Of a stretch of DNA of 36,653 nt, positions 8,126-15,488 are shown piece by piece. A program made the position numbers and the translations under genes. The stretch is taken from the NCBI GenBank assembly GCA_964387795.1, contig CAYLYP010000025.1, forward strand, positions 1 to 36,653, read 5' to 3'. Every line of letters starts with the position of its first letter. The first letter of the stretch is position 1. The notes below the pieces were generated by a model. It searched no databases, was not told where the DNA came from, and worked only from the letters and a program-made list of their open reading frames with translations. The stretch comes from CAYLYP01 sp964387795. GTDB taxonomy: Bacteria; Bacteroidota; Bacteroidia; Bacteroidales; UBA7960.

Positions 8126-9106
8126 TCACCGTATTGAGTTCCTTCTTTTTTGGTTTTCAAAATCGTACTTAATCCACTTTTCTATGCTCCATTCTTCAAC
8201 AAGTTCAATTCGATTTACTGCCCAATCCAAATATTCTGGAGATAAATCACAAGCCATCCATTTACGTTTAAGTTGTTCCGAGCATACAGGGGTTGTACCT
8301 GAACCACAAAATGGGTCAATAATGGTATCACCAACATTTGAGGATGCTAATATAAGTTTACGTAATAATTCTTCGGGTTTTTGTGTTGGGTGAGGTGTCT
8401 TTTCATGCATCCCATTACAGGTAGTAGGAACTTCAATTATATCCTGAGGTATTTCTAACACATCCTTGGGTTTTGCCCCGAGCGGATTAGGTTCCCAAAT
8501 ATTACTGCCATTTTTACCATTACCATATTGGCTTGATTCAGCCTGTGGATGGCTTGGGTATTTTAAAGTATGTTCGCCATAAGGAATTCTTATAGCATCT
8601 ATATTGAAAGTAAAATTTTTGGATTTTCTAAAATGCAAAATACTTTCATGACTTCTACCCCAGTCAGACCCCAAATTTGCTTTATTTTTATAATTCCAGA
8701 TTATCCAACGACAAGACTTAAATAGTTTAGAAGCTGGGTGCTTCAAATCGGCAAGTATTTCGGAGAAACCGCAAATAAATAATGTCCCCGTTGGTTTTAG
8801 GACTCGTGCTGCCTGTTCAATCCATTTCATCGAAAACTTTATATATTCTTCCTGACTTTCAAATGTATCCCAGTCAGCTTTCCTAATATTGTATGGTGGG
8901 TCGGCAAAAACCATATCTACACTATCATCTGGCAAGGTCTTTAACCATTCAATACTGTCTCCTTGCCAAAGCTGCCCATGGGGATGCTTATAAATTATTT
9001 TTGGAGAAACATTATTATCAAAACCATTATCAATACGCTCCCCTTTAAGCAGGACTTCACCAAATAAAGTTGGCAAGTCTTTATTTCTTGTCATTGCTAT
9101 CCCCAT
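8126..9106 (-). CDS. Type II DNA adenine (N6) methyltransferase, class beta
   Basis: 326 residues. Catalytic motif IV is DPPYN (69-73), near the N-terminus. The AdoMet-binding motif I, DPFCGSGTT (264-272), is near the C-terminus and is preceded by the usual HPTQKPEELL (239-248). This IV-before-I order defines the class beta amino-methyltransferases. DPPY points to N6-adenine as the usual product, though N4-cytosine cannot be excluded from the motif alone. The target-recognition stretch lies between, about 165-235. It protects the host genome from the adjacent endonuclease. The first 26 bp overlap the end of the controller gene, so both are read from one mRNA. Met5 is an alternative start. The general layout recalls the M.RsrI-like group, but the target sequence is unknown. 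Confidence 0.93.
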   Translation of the reverse strand: MGIAMTRNKDLPTLFGEVLLKGERIDNGFDNNVSPKIIYKHPHGQLWQGDSIEWLKTLPDDSVDMVFADPPYNIRKADWDTFESQEEYIKFSMKWIEQAARVLKPTGTLFICGFSEILADLKHPASKLFKSCRWIIWNYKNKANLGSDWGRSHESILHFRKSKNFTFNIDAIRIPYGEHTLKYPSHPQAESSQYGNGKNGSNIWEPNPLGAKPKDVLEIPQDIIEVPTTCNGMHEKTPHPTQKPEELLRKLILASSNVGDTIIDPFCGSGTTPVCSEQLKRKWMACDLSPEYLDWAVNRIELVEEWSIEKWIKYDFENQKRRNSIR

Positions 9107-9422
9107 TTTGAATCGTTTTTAAATATGACACTTTTTCTTCAGCGACTTTTAAAATATTCAAGTCGCCTTCTTCTTCCAAAATTTTGTATGCAATCTGGTC
9201 GCTCAAAAACTCAATTAGCAATTCTCTTTCATTTGTATGAAAAAAAGATGCTAAACTTTTGATTAGCTGTTTTGTAGGAGGCCTTTGATTACGTTCAATC
9301 TTGGCAAGAAGCGAGGAGTCAACGCTTATTGTTGACGAAACTTCTCTTAAAGTCAATCCGGCATTTTCTCTTAACGTTCTGAGGTGCTCTCCAAAATTTG
9401 TATGAATCTTTACGTTCTTCAT
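9081..9422 (-). CDS. XRE-family controller (C-protein-like) regulator of the restriction-modification operon
   Basis: 113 residues. Residues about 10-64 are a lambda-repressor-like helix-turn-helix: FGEHLRTLRENAGLTLREVS, then VDSSLLAKIERNQRPPTKQL. A C-terminal helical extension (about 70-105) makes it longer than classical controller proteins of about 80 residues. As first gene before methyltransferase and endonuclease it probably times their expression, so that methylation precedes cutting. Two inverted repeats of the same form (GGAC-N7-GTCC) lie in its promoter, which strongly suggests autoregulation. The start codon lies only 3 bp beyond the proximal repeat, leaving no room for a ribosome-binding site outside it. 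Confidence 0.88.
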   Translation of the reverse strand: MKNVKIHTNFGEHLRTLRENAGLTLREVSSTISVDSSLLAKIERNQRPPTKQLIKSLASFFHTNERELLIEFLSDQIAYKILEEEGDLNILKVAEEKVSYLKTIQNGDSNDKK

Positions 9423-9425
9423 TCA

Positions 9426-9440
9426 GGACTAATTTTGTCC
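9426..9440 (-). promoter_or_regulatory. Proximal controller operator (GGAC-N7-GTCC)
   Basis: A 15-bp inverted repeat, GGACTAATTTTGTCC, lies between the -7 element and the controller start codon (9420-9422). Its outer four bases match the distal operator exactly. Occupation here would cover the probable transcription start, so it should be the repressing site. Confidence 0.6.
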
Positions 9441-9470
9441 AAAAGTAATCTATTTTTATCAATTGGACAA
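9440..9470 (-). promoter_or_regulatory. Bacteroidota-type promoter of the restriction-modification operon
   Basis: On the minus strand a -7 element TACTTTTG (9440-9447) fits TAnnTTTG. A TTG (9468-9470) lies 20 bp upstream, in the -33 position. The -33 triplet is inside the distal operator, and the last base of the -7 element touches the proximal operator. The predicted transcript starts about 10-14 bases before the controller ATG. Confidence 0.55.
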
Positions 9471-9480
9471 TTGTTGTCCA
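9464..9480 (-). promoter_or_regulatory. Distal controller operator, perfect inverted repeat
   Basis: TGGACAA-TTG-TTGTCCA is a perfect seven-base inverted repeat around three bases. It shares the GGAC-N7-GTCC frame with the proximal site, with a centre-to-centre distance of 39 bp. It overlaps the -33 element. By analogy with other controller systems, binding here could activate at low protein level. Confidence 0.6.
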
Positions 9481-9925
9481 CAAAACATTTCAATAATTTA
9501 TCAAATCAGTTTGTTTTTCCACAAAATACCTTTGCTTGAGCATCCCTTTTTTGACTGAAATACAATAATGGGTTATAGCATCTTAAACAAATTCTGTTTA
9601 TACAAGGAAAAAAAAAACATTAAACTCTTTCATTCCTGAAAGAACTCATGATTTACCATTCAATATACAAAACAAAACCAGAGGTGTGCCTTTGATTAAT
9701 CTTTTACTTGTTACATTTAGATTAGGTTTATGAAACAAACATATTTGCAATTTATCCACAAATACCTATGCAAAATGCAAACATTAAGTTCCATCCGACA
9801 ATTAACTTTAAAAATACTTACAGATTAAAATACACATCCATTTTCCAATTCCTAAAAACAACTGACATCTCAATAATCATCTGTTATACGATCACAAACA
9901 CATAATCATTAACTCCCCGAACTTC
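9481..9925. other. AT-rich intergenic region between the restriction operon and ybaK
   Basis: No open frame of protein character is present. It contains a perfect DnaA-box consensus TTATCCACA (9752-9760) and a one-mismatch relative TTTTCCACA (9515-9523). A third relative, TTGTCCACA (9474-9482), overlaps the distal operator. A plus-strand TACCTTTG near 9527 resembles a -7 element but faces no gene. No terminator was found after ybaK. Confidence 0.4.
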
Positions 9926-10405
9926 TCAAACGCTTTTCAACTGTATCAAATCCCCTACTGAGGCGGAAGTGATTTTAATAAGGTCATCAGGGGCAATTTT
10001 AAACTGTAAGCCCCTCATACCTGCACTAACATATACAACATCAAAGAGCGTAATGCTCTCATCTATATAAGTCGGGAAATCCTTTTTCATGCCAATGGGC
10101 GAACATCCGCCCCTGACATAGCCTGTCAGGCTTAACAGCTCTTTCATCGGGATCATGGCAGTGCTTTTGTTTCCCGAAACTGAAGCTGCTTTTTTCAAAT
10201 CCAGCTCTTCGGCCCCGGGTATTAAACAAACAAATATCCCGCTTTTATCGCCCCTAAGCACAAGGGTCTTAAAAACCTGCTCTATGTCCTTGCCAAGTTT
10301 TAATGCTACAGCCTGGGCACTTAAATCGTTTTCATCCACTTCATAAGCCACAAGTTCATAATTCACTCCCAGCTTATCAAGGATACGGGCTGCATTGGTC
10401 TTCAT
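9926..10405 (-). CDS. ybaK: Cys-tRNA(Pro)/Cys-tRNA(Cys) deacylase, YbaK/EbsC family
   Basis: 159 residues, matching the family length. YbaK proteins are single-domain relatives of the prolyl-tRNA synthetase editing domain. They hydrolyse Cys wrongly attached to tRNA-Pro. Visible family features are the N-terminal TNAARILDKLGVNYELVAYE, the conserved lysine in QVFKTLVLRGDKSG, the IPGAEELDLKKAA stretch, and the glycine-rich YVRGGCSPIGMKK. I chose ATG at 10403-10405, whose last base starts the region of the nudC TGA stop (TGA/ATG overlap). A GTG one codon upstream (10408) is also possible. The overlap indicates translational coupling with nudC. Confidence 0.95.
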   Translation of the reverse strand: MKTNAARILDKLGVNYELVAYEVDENDLSAQAVALKLGKDIEQVFKTLVLRGDKSGIFVCLIPGAEELDLKKAASVSGNKSTAMIPMKELLSLTGYVRGGCSPIGMKKDFPTYIDESITLFDVVYVSAGMRGLQFKIAPDDLIKITSASVGDLIQLKSV

Positions 10406-11238
10406 CACAGTTTTCCCTTTTCAAATTCCTCTATCATCTCCCCTGCAATGCTAATGTTTAACGAATGGTCGGGCATCTTGCCCCTTTGAAACCATGCAGC
10501 CTCGACAATTTCCTTATTATCAATTACAACGGGCTGCGACTCATCGGCCTCGGCAACAAAGCCTATCATCATTGATGAGGATGGTGGCCAGGGCTGGCTC
10601 TTGTAATACCTGATGCTTTTCACATCAATCCCCACCTCTTCTTTTACTTCCCGCCGGACTGTGTCCTCCAGTGATTCCCCAACATCCACATATCCAGCTA
10701 CCAACGAAAACCAGCTCCCCGGGAACATCGAATTCCTTGCAAGCAATAGTTTGTCCCCGCTTACAATAGCCACTATGATTGCGGGTGAAATCTTTGGATA
10801 GATGATTTGCTTGCAATTCGGACAAACAATAGCCCTTTCTTCCTGATGCAGTTGGTTGGTGGAACCACATTTCCCGCAATACTGGTTCTGTGAATACCAG
10901 TTTCTAATCTGAAAGCCTGCAATGCTGAGCCAGGCAACCTCCTGCTGTGCCGCAGTCCTGAAAAAACCAATATCCACAAATTCAATCCCGGACTTAATGT
11001 TTTCAGGTTTTTCAAATATTAAAAAACATGAAATCCCATCAATCGAAAAAAGATAAGCCTTTTCAGTGGCATCACTAATTTCCGGGAAATCCTGCTTTTT
11101 GGGAAAAGCATATCCTTCAGCCACTTTTTTAAGCAAAATAGCATTCCCCTCATAACAAAAAATATAATCAGATGCTTTAAAGTCCTGATGTGCAAGAAAC
11201 TGATTATTGAAGCGATGTGGAAAAATATCCTGTATCAT
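10405..11238 (-). CDS. nudC: NADH pyrophosphatase / NAD-cap hydrolase NudC
   Basis: 277 residues from the chosen start. NudC cleaves NAD(H) to NMN(H) and AMP and removes NAD caps from RNA. Order: N-terminal domain (1-115); zinc ribbon with Cys121, Cys124, Cys139 and Cys142; Nudix fold (about 150-272) with a complete Nudix box at 182-204 (from GYVDVGE to REVKEEVGI); and the NADH-specific SQPWP at 214-218. I prefer the Met at 11236-11238 over an upstream Met at 11355. The 39 extra residues are Cys- and Phe-rich, unlike the family, and the 277-residue length is close to known NudC. It is followed directly by ybaK with overlapping stop and start codons. Confidence 0.94.
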   Translation of the reverse strand: MIQDIFPHRFNNQFLAHQDFKASDYIFCYEGNAILLKKVAEGYAFPKKQDFPEISDATEKAYLFSIDGISCFLIFEKPENIKSGIEFVDIGFFRTAAQQEVAWLSIAGFQIRNWYSQNQYCGKCGSTNQLHQEERAIVCPNCKQIIYPKISPAIIVAIVSGDKLLLARNSMFPGSWFSLVAGYVDVGESLEDTVRREVKEEVGIDVKSIRYYKSQPWPPSSSMMIGFVAEADESQPVVIDNKEIVEAAWFQRGKMPDHSLNISIAGEMIEEFEKGKL

Positions 11239-11388
11239 ACTGATATCTATAACAATACAAAAACAAAAACGAGTATTTATTTTCAAAACGAAGATACATA
11301 AAATTGCGCTCCCGGCTGGTAAAATATGCAGATTGGCAAAAAAGGCTTCCAACAAAACAAAAGCATGTTTTTACACATACCATGTTAA

Positions 11389-11509
11389 GGGTTGAGCCGG
11401 GGTTGAGCCGGGGTTGAGCCGGGGTTGAGCCGGGTTTGAGCCGGGTTTGGGCCGGGTTGAACCCGACTCAAACCCGGTTTAAACCCGCTTTAACTCCGCT
11501 TTAACTATG
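11389..11509. repeat. Array of eleven 11-bp units forming a long imperfect hairpin
   Basis: Four exact copies of GGGTTGAGCCG (11389-11432) are followed by drifting units in strict 11-bp register: GGTTTGAGCCG, GGTTTGGGCCG, GGTTGAACCCG, ACTCAAACCCG, GTTTAAACCCG, CTTTAACTCCG and CTTTAACTATG. The right-hand units approach the reverse complement of the left-hand ones, so the array folds on itself. The core is 11441-11477: nine pairs CCGGGTTTG/CAAACCCGG, a 3x3 internal loop, then CGGGT/ACCCG around a TGA loop. Further pairing blocks extend to about 11411-11507. The 11-bp period is not a multiple of three, so it is not coding. Local GC content is far above that of its surroundings. Confidence 0.9.
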
Positions 11510-11694
11510 GACATGATACCTTGCTGGTATGTCTTTGATATGTGTTAAATTATCACCGAAAACAACCATATAATATTGATATATTGATTGTTACAAGCAT
11601 TATTAAGGCATTTATCGCCAGGCAATAGATATCCGGCCCGATAATTTTTTAAAACCGGGCAAGGCATAAAACCAGAAATGTTTGGAAAAAAGAC

Positions 11695-11726
11695 AAAAAA
11701 AAACACGGGCCAGACTGGCCCGTGTT
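11695..11726 (-). terminator. Strong Rho-independent terminator of the GAF/PAS sensor gene
   Basis: On the minus strand a 12-base perfect stem AACACGGGCCAG/CTGGCCCGTGTT with a tight loop is followed by a run of nine T (A-run 11695-11703 on the plus strand). It begins 17 bp after the stop codon at 11744. Confidence 0.9.
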
Positions 11727-11743
11727 GATAAGCAATATCTTTA

Positions 11744-13618
11744 TCAGACTGAGAGAGAATATTCTACAATTTTTACTATTTGGCCATTTTCATCAAATAC
11801 AGGGTGCAGGGCAGCTGTTACTGTAAATGCTTCTCCGTTTTTGCGATACCGTTTTATCGTTAATGTGGTTGAAACACCTTCGCTTATTGCTTGCATCCAT
11901 ATTTGATATCCATCATCAAGTCTCCCTTCCGGCGACAAAAACAAACAATCAGCTTTCCTGCCAATTAGCTCATTGGCCGAATAATTGCTCAAGGACTCAA
12001 AATGGTTGTTTAAAAAAATAATTTTCCCATCACCATCCACTTCAATTACACTGAAAAGCTTTTGAATCATTGTGTTTTGCTGCTGATAATCCTTTTCCTT
12101 GCGAGCCATCTCTTCCTGGGTTGCCATTAACTCCTCCATGTTTTGCCTCATTTCCTCTTCCTGGGCTTTCATCTCCTCGGCTTGTTGTTGTGATTGTTCC
12201 AGCAGATAAGCCGTCTGAATATTAATTTTTACGGAAGAAACCACACTTGCAATGTTTTCGCAGATTTTCTCAACAAATTCAATTTCATGGGCTTTAAAAG
12301 GATGGAAAGAAGCCAGTTCAATTACCCCATGGACTTCATCATTTATCATTACAGGCACAATTAGCAAGACTGAAGGCGTTTCACCTCCAAGCCCTGAATT
12401 GATAAAGGTATAGCCCTGTGGCAATTTGGTGATATACGTTGTTTTCTTTTCAAGGAAACAGGCCCCAACCAGGCCTTCTCCCGGCAAAATGGTATTTTCA
12501 AGAAATTTCTTGCGGTCATAGGCATAACAAGCAGTGAGTTTCAAACAAAGCTGTTGCTCTTGTTCGTCAACAAGGAACAGACCTCCCTGGTTAATCCCAA
12601 GATAAACAACAATTTTTTTGATGATGCTATCCGAGAGTTTTCCTATGTCATTATTGTTTTGCCTGAGCACTTCACCAAAATCAGCCAATCCATTAGAAGC
12701 CCAGTTCCTTTTTTCATCTTCGCCCCTGCGGCTTTCCTCTTCTTGTTTTGCATGCCTGAGGCTGTCGCGCATATTCAGCAAAGCCTTTCCCAGGATATCA
12801 TGTTCACCAAGGGCTTTATAGTCTTCATCAAGCATGCCTTCCCCGATTTTTTGGGCAAACAAAGCCGAAGAATAAAGTCCTTCACGTAATTTGTTCAATG
12901 CGGATGCCATTTGCCCAATCTCATCTTCCTGCCCAGCATTAAGCTCCATGCTAAGGTCGCCCTCTGAAGCTTTTTGGGCAAAAGCTACCCCTTTTGCCAG
13001 GCCACCTACAACTGTCCTGACAAAATACCTGAGCAACAGCATGATTACAACCGACAGCAGGATAAACACAAGCAACATGATACGCATTTTTTTTAATTCC
13101 CTTAAGAATTCATATTCATAAAATGTAGCAGTGACATAAGCATCATAAGGCTTAAAATAAATTACATACTGCCATTTGAATTTTCCATCAAGCGAAAAAT
13201 GATACCTGAAAAAACCCTCCCCTTCGCCAAATGACAACCGCTGAACATGATTGGCCGATTCCAGTTCGTTTTTACCTTCTTTCCAGGGGTGGATCAGGTA
13301 ATCACCTGATTTTGAAACAAGGAAAGGATAACCGGTTTCATAGTATTTCTTTTTTTGAAAAAAAGGTTTTAGTAAGGCATAATCGCTTTCCGAAAAACCT
13401 TCTTCAGGAGTAAAAGTGCTCACAAGGGCAAGCATCTCTGTAATATCGCGAAGGCTTTCCATTTGCATGCTATGCACATCCCTAAGGGTTTTGTTCACCT
13501 GGGTTTTATAGAGTATAAATAATGAAAGTAAAGAAAACGCAATAAATACACCAAAGACAAGGTTGAACTTCTGCCCAATCTTCAGGTTCAGAAAAAAGGC
13601 TGTAATCTTCTTCATCAT
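11744..13618 (-). CDS. Membrane sensor protein: Cache-like, HAMP, GAF and PAS domains, no output domain
   Basis: 624 residues. TM1 (about 17-37), an extracytoplasmic Cache-like sensor (about 40-175: GYPFLVSKSGDYLIHPWKEG and KWQYVIYFKPYDAYVTATF), TM2 (about 178-199), HAMP (about 200-252) with a further HAMP-like helical segment, GAF (about 325-465: GLFLVDEQEQQLCL, LPGEGLVGACFLEKK, SVLLIVPVMINDEVHGVIELAS), a coiled coil rich in Gln, Glu and Met (470-515), and PAS (516-624). No kinase, cyclase, phosphatase or chemoreceptor signalling tip is present, so the protein should pass its signal to a partner. The coiled coil between GAF and PAS is a likely signalling rod. A Met pair at the start (13618 or 13615) leaves the exact start open. 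A terminator follows at once, so it is at the end of its transcript. Confidence 0.86.
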   Translation of the reverse strand: MMKKITAFFLNLKIGQKFNLVFGVFIAFSLLSLFILYKTQVNKTLRDVHSMQMESLRDITEMLALVSTFTPEEGFSESDYALLKPFFQKKKYYETGYPFLVSKSGDYLIHPWKEGKNELESANHVQRLSFGEGEGFFRYHFSLDGKFKWQYVIYFKPYDAYVTATFYEYEFLRELKKMRIMLLVFILLSVVIMLLLRYFVRTVVGGLAKGVAFAQKASEGDLSMELNAGQEDEIGQMASALNKLREGLYSSALFAQKIGEGMLDEDYKALGEHDILGKALLNMRDSLRHAKQEEESRRGEDEKRNWASNGLADFGEVLRQNNNDIGKLSDSIIKKIVVYLGINQGGLFLVDEQEQQLCLKLTACYAYDRKKFLENTILPGEGLVGACFLEKKTTYITKLPQGYTFINSGLGGETPSVLLIVPVMINDEVHGVIELASFHPFKAHEIEFVEKICENIASVVSSVKINIQTAYLLEQSQQQAEEMKAQEEEMRQNMEELMATQEEMARKEKDYQQQNTMIQKLFSVIEVDGDGKIIFLNNHFESLSNYSANELIGRKADCLFLSPEGRLDDGYQIWMQAISEGVSTTLTIKRYRKNGEAFTVTAALHPVFDENGQIVKIVEYSLSV

Positions 13619-13679
13619 TTAAATAATTTAAGTTCTTACAATGTATGTGCCTGTCCCCTTTCAGGACAAAGTACAGAGG

Positions 13680-15149
13680 CTATTTAATATCAAAAGTCTC
13701 AACATCAAGGATCCCATTGCGGTTAAGTGCAATGCGATAGCGCCTGTAATCAACCTGGTTTTCATTTTTCAATTGCATGACCAGGTTCAGGTAATATACC
13801 CTTTCTCCTTTTATCACCTGAATTTCATTACTTTCACATCCTGTAAAAAGCGGGAAATCAGGATTGTCCATTTTAGTGACCATCCCGGAGATATTAAAAC
13901 GGATAATATCATTAATACCTGAAGTATCATATTGGATGCAGCTATCCAGTTCTTTTCTGAACAGGCGGACCAGCCTTCTGTAAAGTATGATCCTTTCGGA
14001 GAAAGACCTGTTGTTGGCTTCAAGGATTGAAGAACGGTTACGGATTTTCATCACTTCAGCAGGTACTTTATCATCTGTAATGAAATCCATGGCCTCCTTG
14101 CTCCATCCAATTTTATTGTCCTTTAAACTAATCTTTATCTTATTGTCAAAATATCCTTTTCCAAGCTTATGGGCAAAATAATACCTGGCCAGCTCTTTTA
14201 TCCTGTCTTTGAGCATATAGCTGACAACCAAACCAACAAAGAGAGGCATTGTGAAATTGCCAAATTTTAGCTGGAATGAAAAAGCAATTGCAGTAGCAAA
14301 TATCATTGATATGCCTGCTGCAATACTATAATAAACCTGTTGGATAAACACCCCGTCCTTTTTCTTATTGGCAGTTAGAAAAAGCTCATTTTCTGCAAAC
14401 TTTTTCAGCAAACCCAATCGAAATATCAACTCCCTGTTTCGTTTGGAATCCATCTTATCAACAACAAGATAGCCCTGCTCCTTTTTATATTCAACCTCTT
14501 TGTTGATGAGCTCATAGATTTGATCCTTTATCGTTGCTATTTCAGGTGAACTGTCAAATTGAAGTGATCTCAGGAGCTTATAGGAATGCTGTTCGGCAAC
14601 ATTGCTTAAAAACTCATCACCAAAGAGATAAAAGTTAAAATATTCAGTTGTTATTGTAGGGGCATTGATTATTTTCCTCAACTCCCTGTACCTGTCAATA
14701 ATGATTTTCAGATTTTTAATATAATCATTTAAAAGATACAACCTGTCCTCTTCGTTTTTCCCCATAATAAGATGGGCAATATGATCGCGAAGGGTGCTTT
14801 TAAGTATGGTCAGGAACATTTTAATATGATATTCAAAATCCGCGGCATGCGAGCGCGAAGGATTTGAAGCCAGAACCATAAAGGATTTCTCAAGTGCAAC
14901 AAAAGGCGAATTCTCATGGCTGGCAATATCCCTGAGCAAAAATATAGGAGTAATAAGCCTTATGTTCGACTTTAGGTCTTTGTAAAAATCCTTCTTGGTA
15001 TATGTCTGGGGATTCATATCAAAGCTGTTGGGAATAAAAAACCAGAAGTTAAGTGCAAAATCACTAAACTTCTGTTTACGCCGGGCATTAAAGCCCAGTT
15101 TTATTTCAAACGAGAACTTATCATGTATTTTTAAAGATTCTTCAATCAT
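13680..15149 (-). CDS. Membrane protein of unknown function, 489 residues
   Basis: I recognise no named domain. The N-terminal half is mainly helical and basic (for example RDHIAHLIMGKNEEDRLYLL). A central hydrophobic hairpin of two membrane segments lies at about 270-315 (SIAAGISMIFATAIAFSF, then FTMPLFVGLVVSYMLKDRI). The C-terminal part is beta-rich and hydrophilic (ending RIALNRNGILDVETFDIK). Both ends are therefore probably cytoplasmic. It lies 61 bp upstream of the GAF/PAS sensor gene on the same strand, so it may be cotranscribed and could act as partner of that sensor, but that is positional inference only. Confidence 0.7.
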   Translation of the reverse strand: MIEESLKIHDKFSFEIKLGFNARRKQKFSDFALNFWFFIPNSFDMNPQTYTKKDFYKDLKSNIRLITPIFLLRDIASHENSPFVALEKSFMVLASNPSRSHAADFEYHIKMFLTILKSTLRDHIAHLIMGKNEEDRLYLLNDYIKNLKIIIDRYRELRKIINAPTITTEYFNFYLFGDEFLSNVAEQHSYKLLRSLQFDSSPEIATIKDQIYELINKEVEYKKEQGYLVVDKMDSKRNRELIFRLGLLKKFAENELFLTANKKKDGVFIQQVYYSIAAGISMIFATAIAFSFQLKFGNFTMPLFVGLVVSYMLKDRIKELARYYFAHKLGKGYFDNKIKISLKDNKIGWSKEAMDFITDDKVPAEVMKIRNRSSILEANNRSFSERIILYRRLVRLFRKELDSCIQYDTSGINDIIRFNISGMVTKMDNPDFPLFTGCESNEIQVIKGERVYYLNLVMQLKNENQVDYRRYRIALNRNGILDVETFDIK

Positions 15150-15488
15150 CAGTCAATATTCTTGAAAAACCTTAATCCACCAAAGCAAGGGTGGATTAAG
15201 GAGATTATTAAAAACAAAAACAACAGCTTTTAAAACCGTATCAAAACGCAATCTCAGATAAAATGAGCCCTTCATTATTAATGAAAGTTTTCAGATGGCC
15301 CAACAAAGCTTTAACCTTAAACAATATTGTTTATCATCCATCTAAAGGGACAATACGCAACAAGTATCATAAAACTTCGGGTTTCAAAAGACATGCAAGA
15401 ACCCAAAAAAACGAACCAATTTCAATTTATCTTAAGAAAACGAACCAATATACGAAATAAAGACAACTATTTCGAAAAAGATCAGAAA
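15150..15488. other. Intergenic region, 339 bp, with one perfect hairpin
   Basis: It lies between the SLC13-type gene and the 489-residue membrane protein gene. Apart from the hairpin at 15165-15201 I see no protein-coding or promoter signal. A plus-strand open frame in this stretch has no protein character. Confidence 0.5.
15165..15201 (-). terminator. Perfect 12-bp hairpin with T-run on the minus strand
   Basis: CCTTAATCCACC (15170-15181) pairs exactly with GGTGGATTAAGG (15190-15201) around an eight-base loop. On the minus strand the stem is followed by five T (15165-15169). It sits 290 bp after the symporter stop but only 16 bp before the start codon of the next gene. It may end the symporter mRNA or attenuate the downstream gene. 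Confidence 0.65.

Larger units (their letters stand above)
11239..11743. other. Intergenic region upstream of nudC, 505 bp, with repeat array and terminator
   Basis: Going leftward, it holds the terminator of the GAF/PAS sensor gene (11695-11726), an AT-rich stretch, the 11-bp repeat array (11389-11509) and then the presumed leader of nudC. I found no clear Bacteroidota -33/-7 pair for nudC. Confidence 0.6.

Noticed and set aside
7180..9422. The restriction operon as part of a larger defence or phage island.
   Set aside because: No integrase, transposase, toxin or other defence gene flanks it, and no flanking direct repeats were recognised. The neighbours look like ordinary chromosomal genes.
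9474..9760. The DnaA-box-like sites as the chromosomal replication origin.
   Set aside because: There is only one exact box, one of the others overlaps an operator, and there is no dnaA, dnaN, gidA or parAB gene nearby.
11239..11355. Extension of nudC to the Met at 11355.
   Set aside because: The extra 39 residues are hydrophobic and Cys-rich, unlike the family, and the shorter product already has the full domain set and usual length.
11389..11509. The short-unit array considered as a CRISPR.
   Set aside because: There are no spacers, the unit is only 11 bp, units are contiguous and no cas genes are present.
13680..15149. Assignment of the 489-residue membrane protein to a known channel or kinase family.
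   Set aside because: No motif supports it. Two membrane segments and a beta-rich tail are not enough for a family name.
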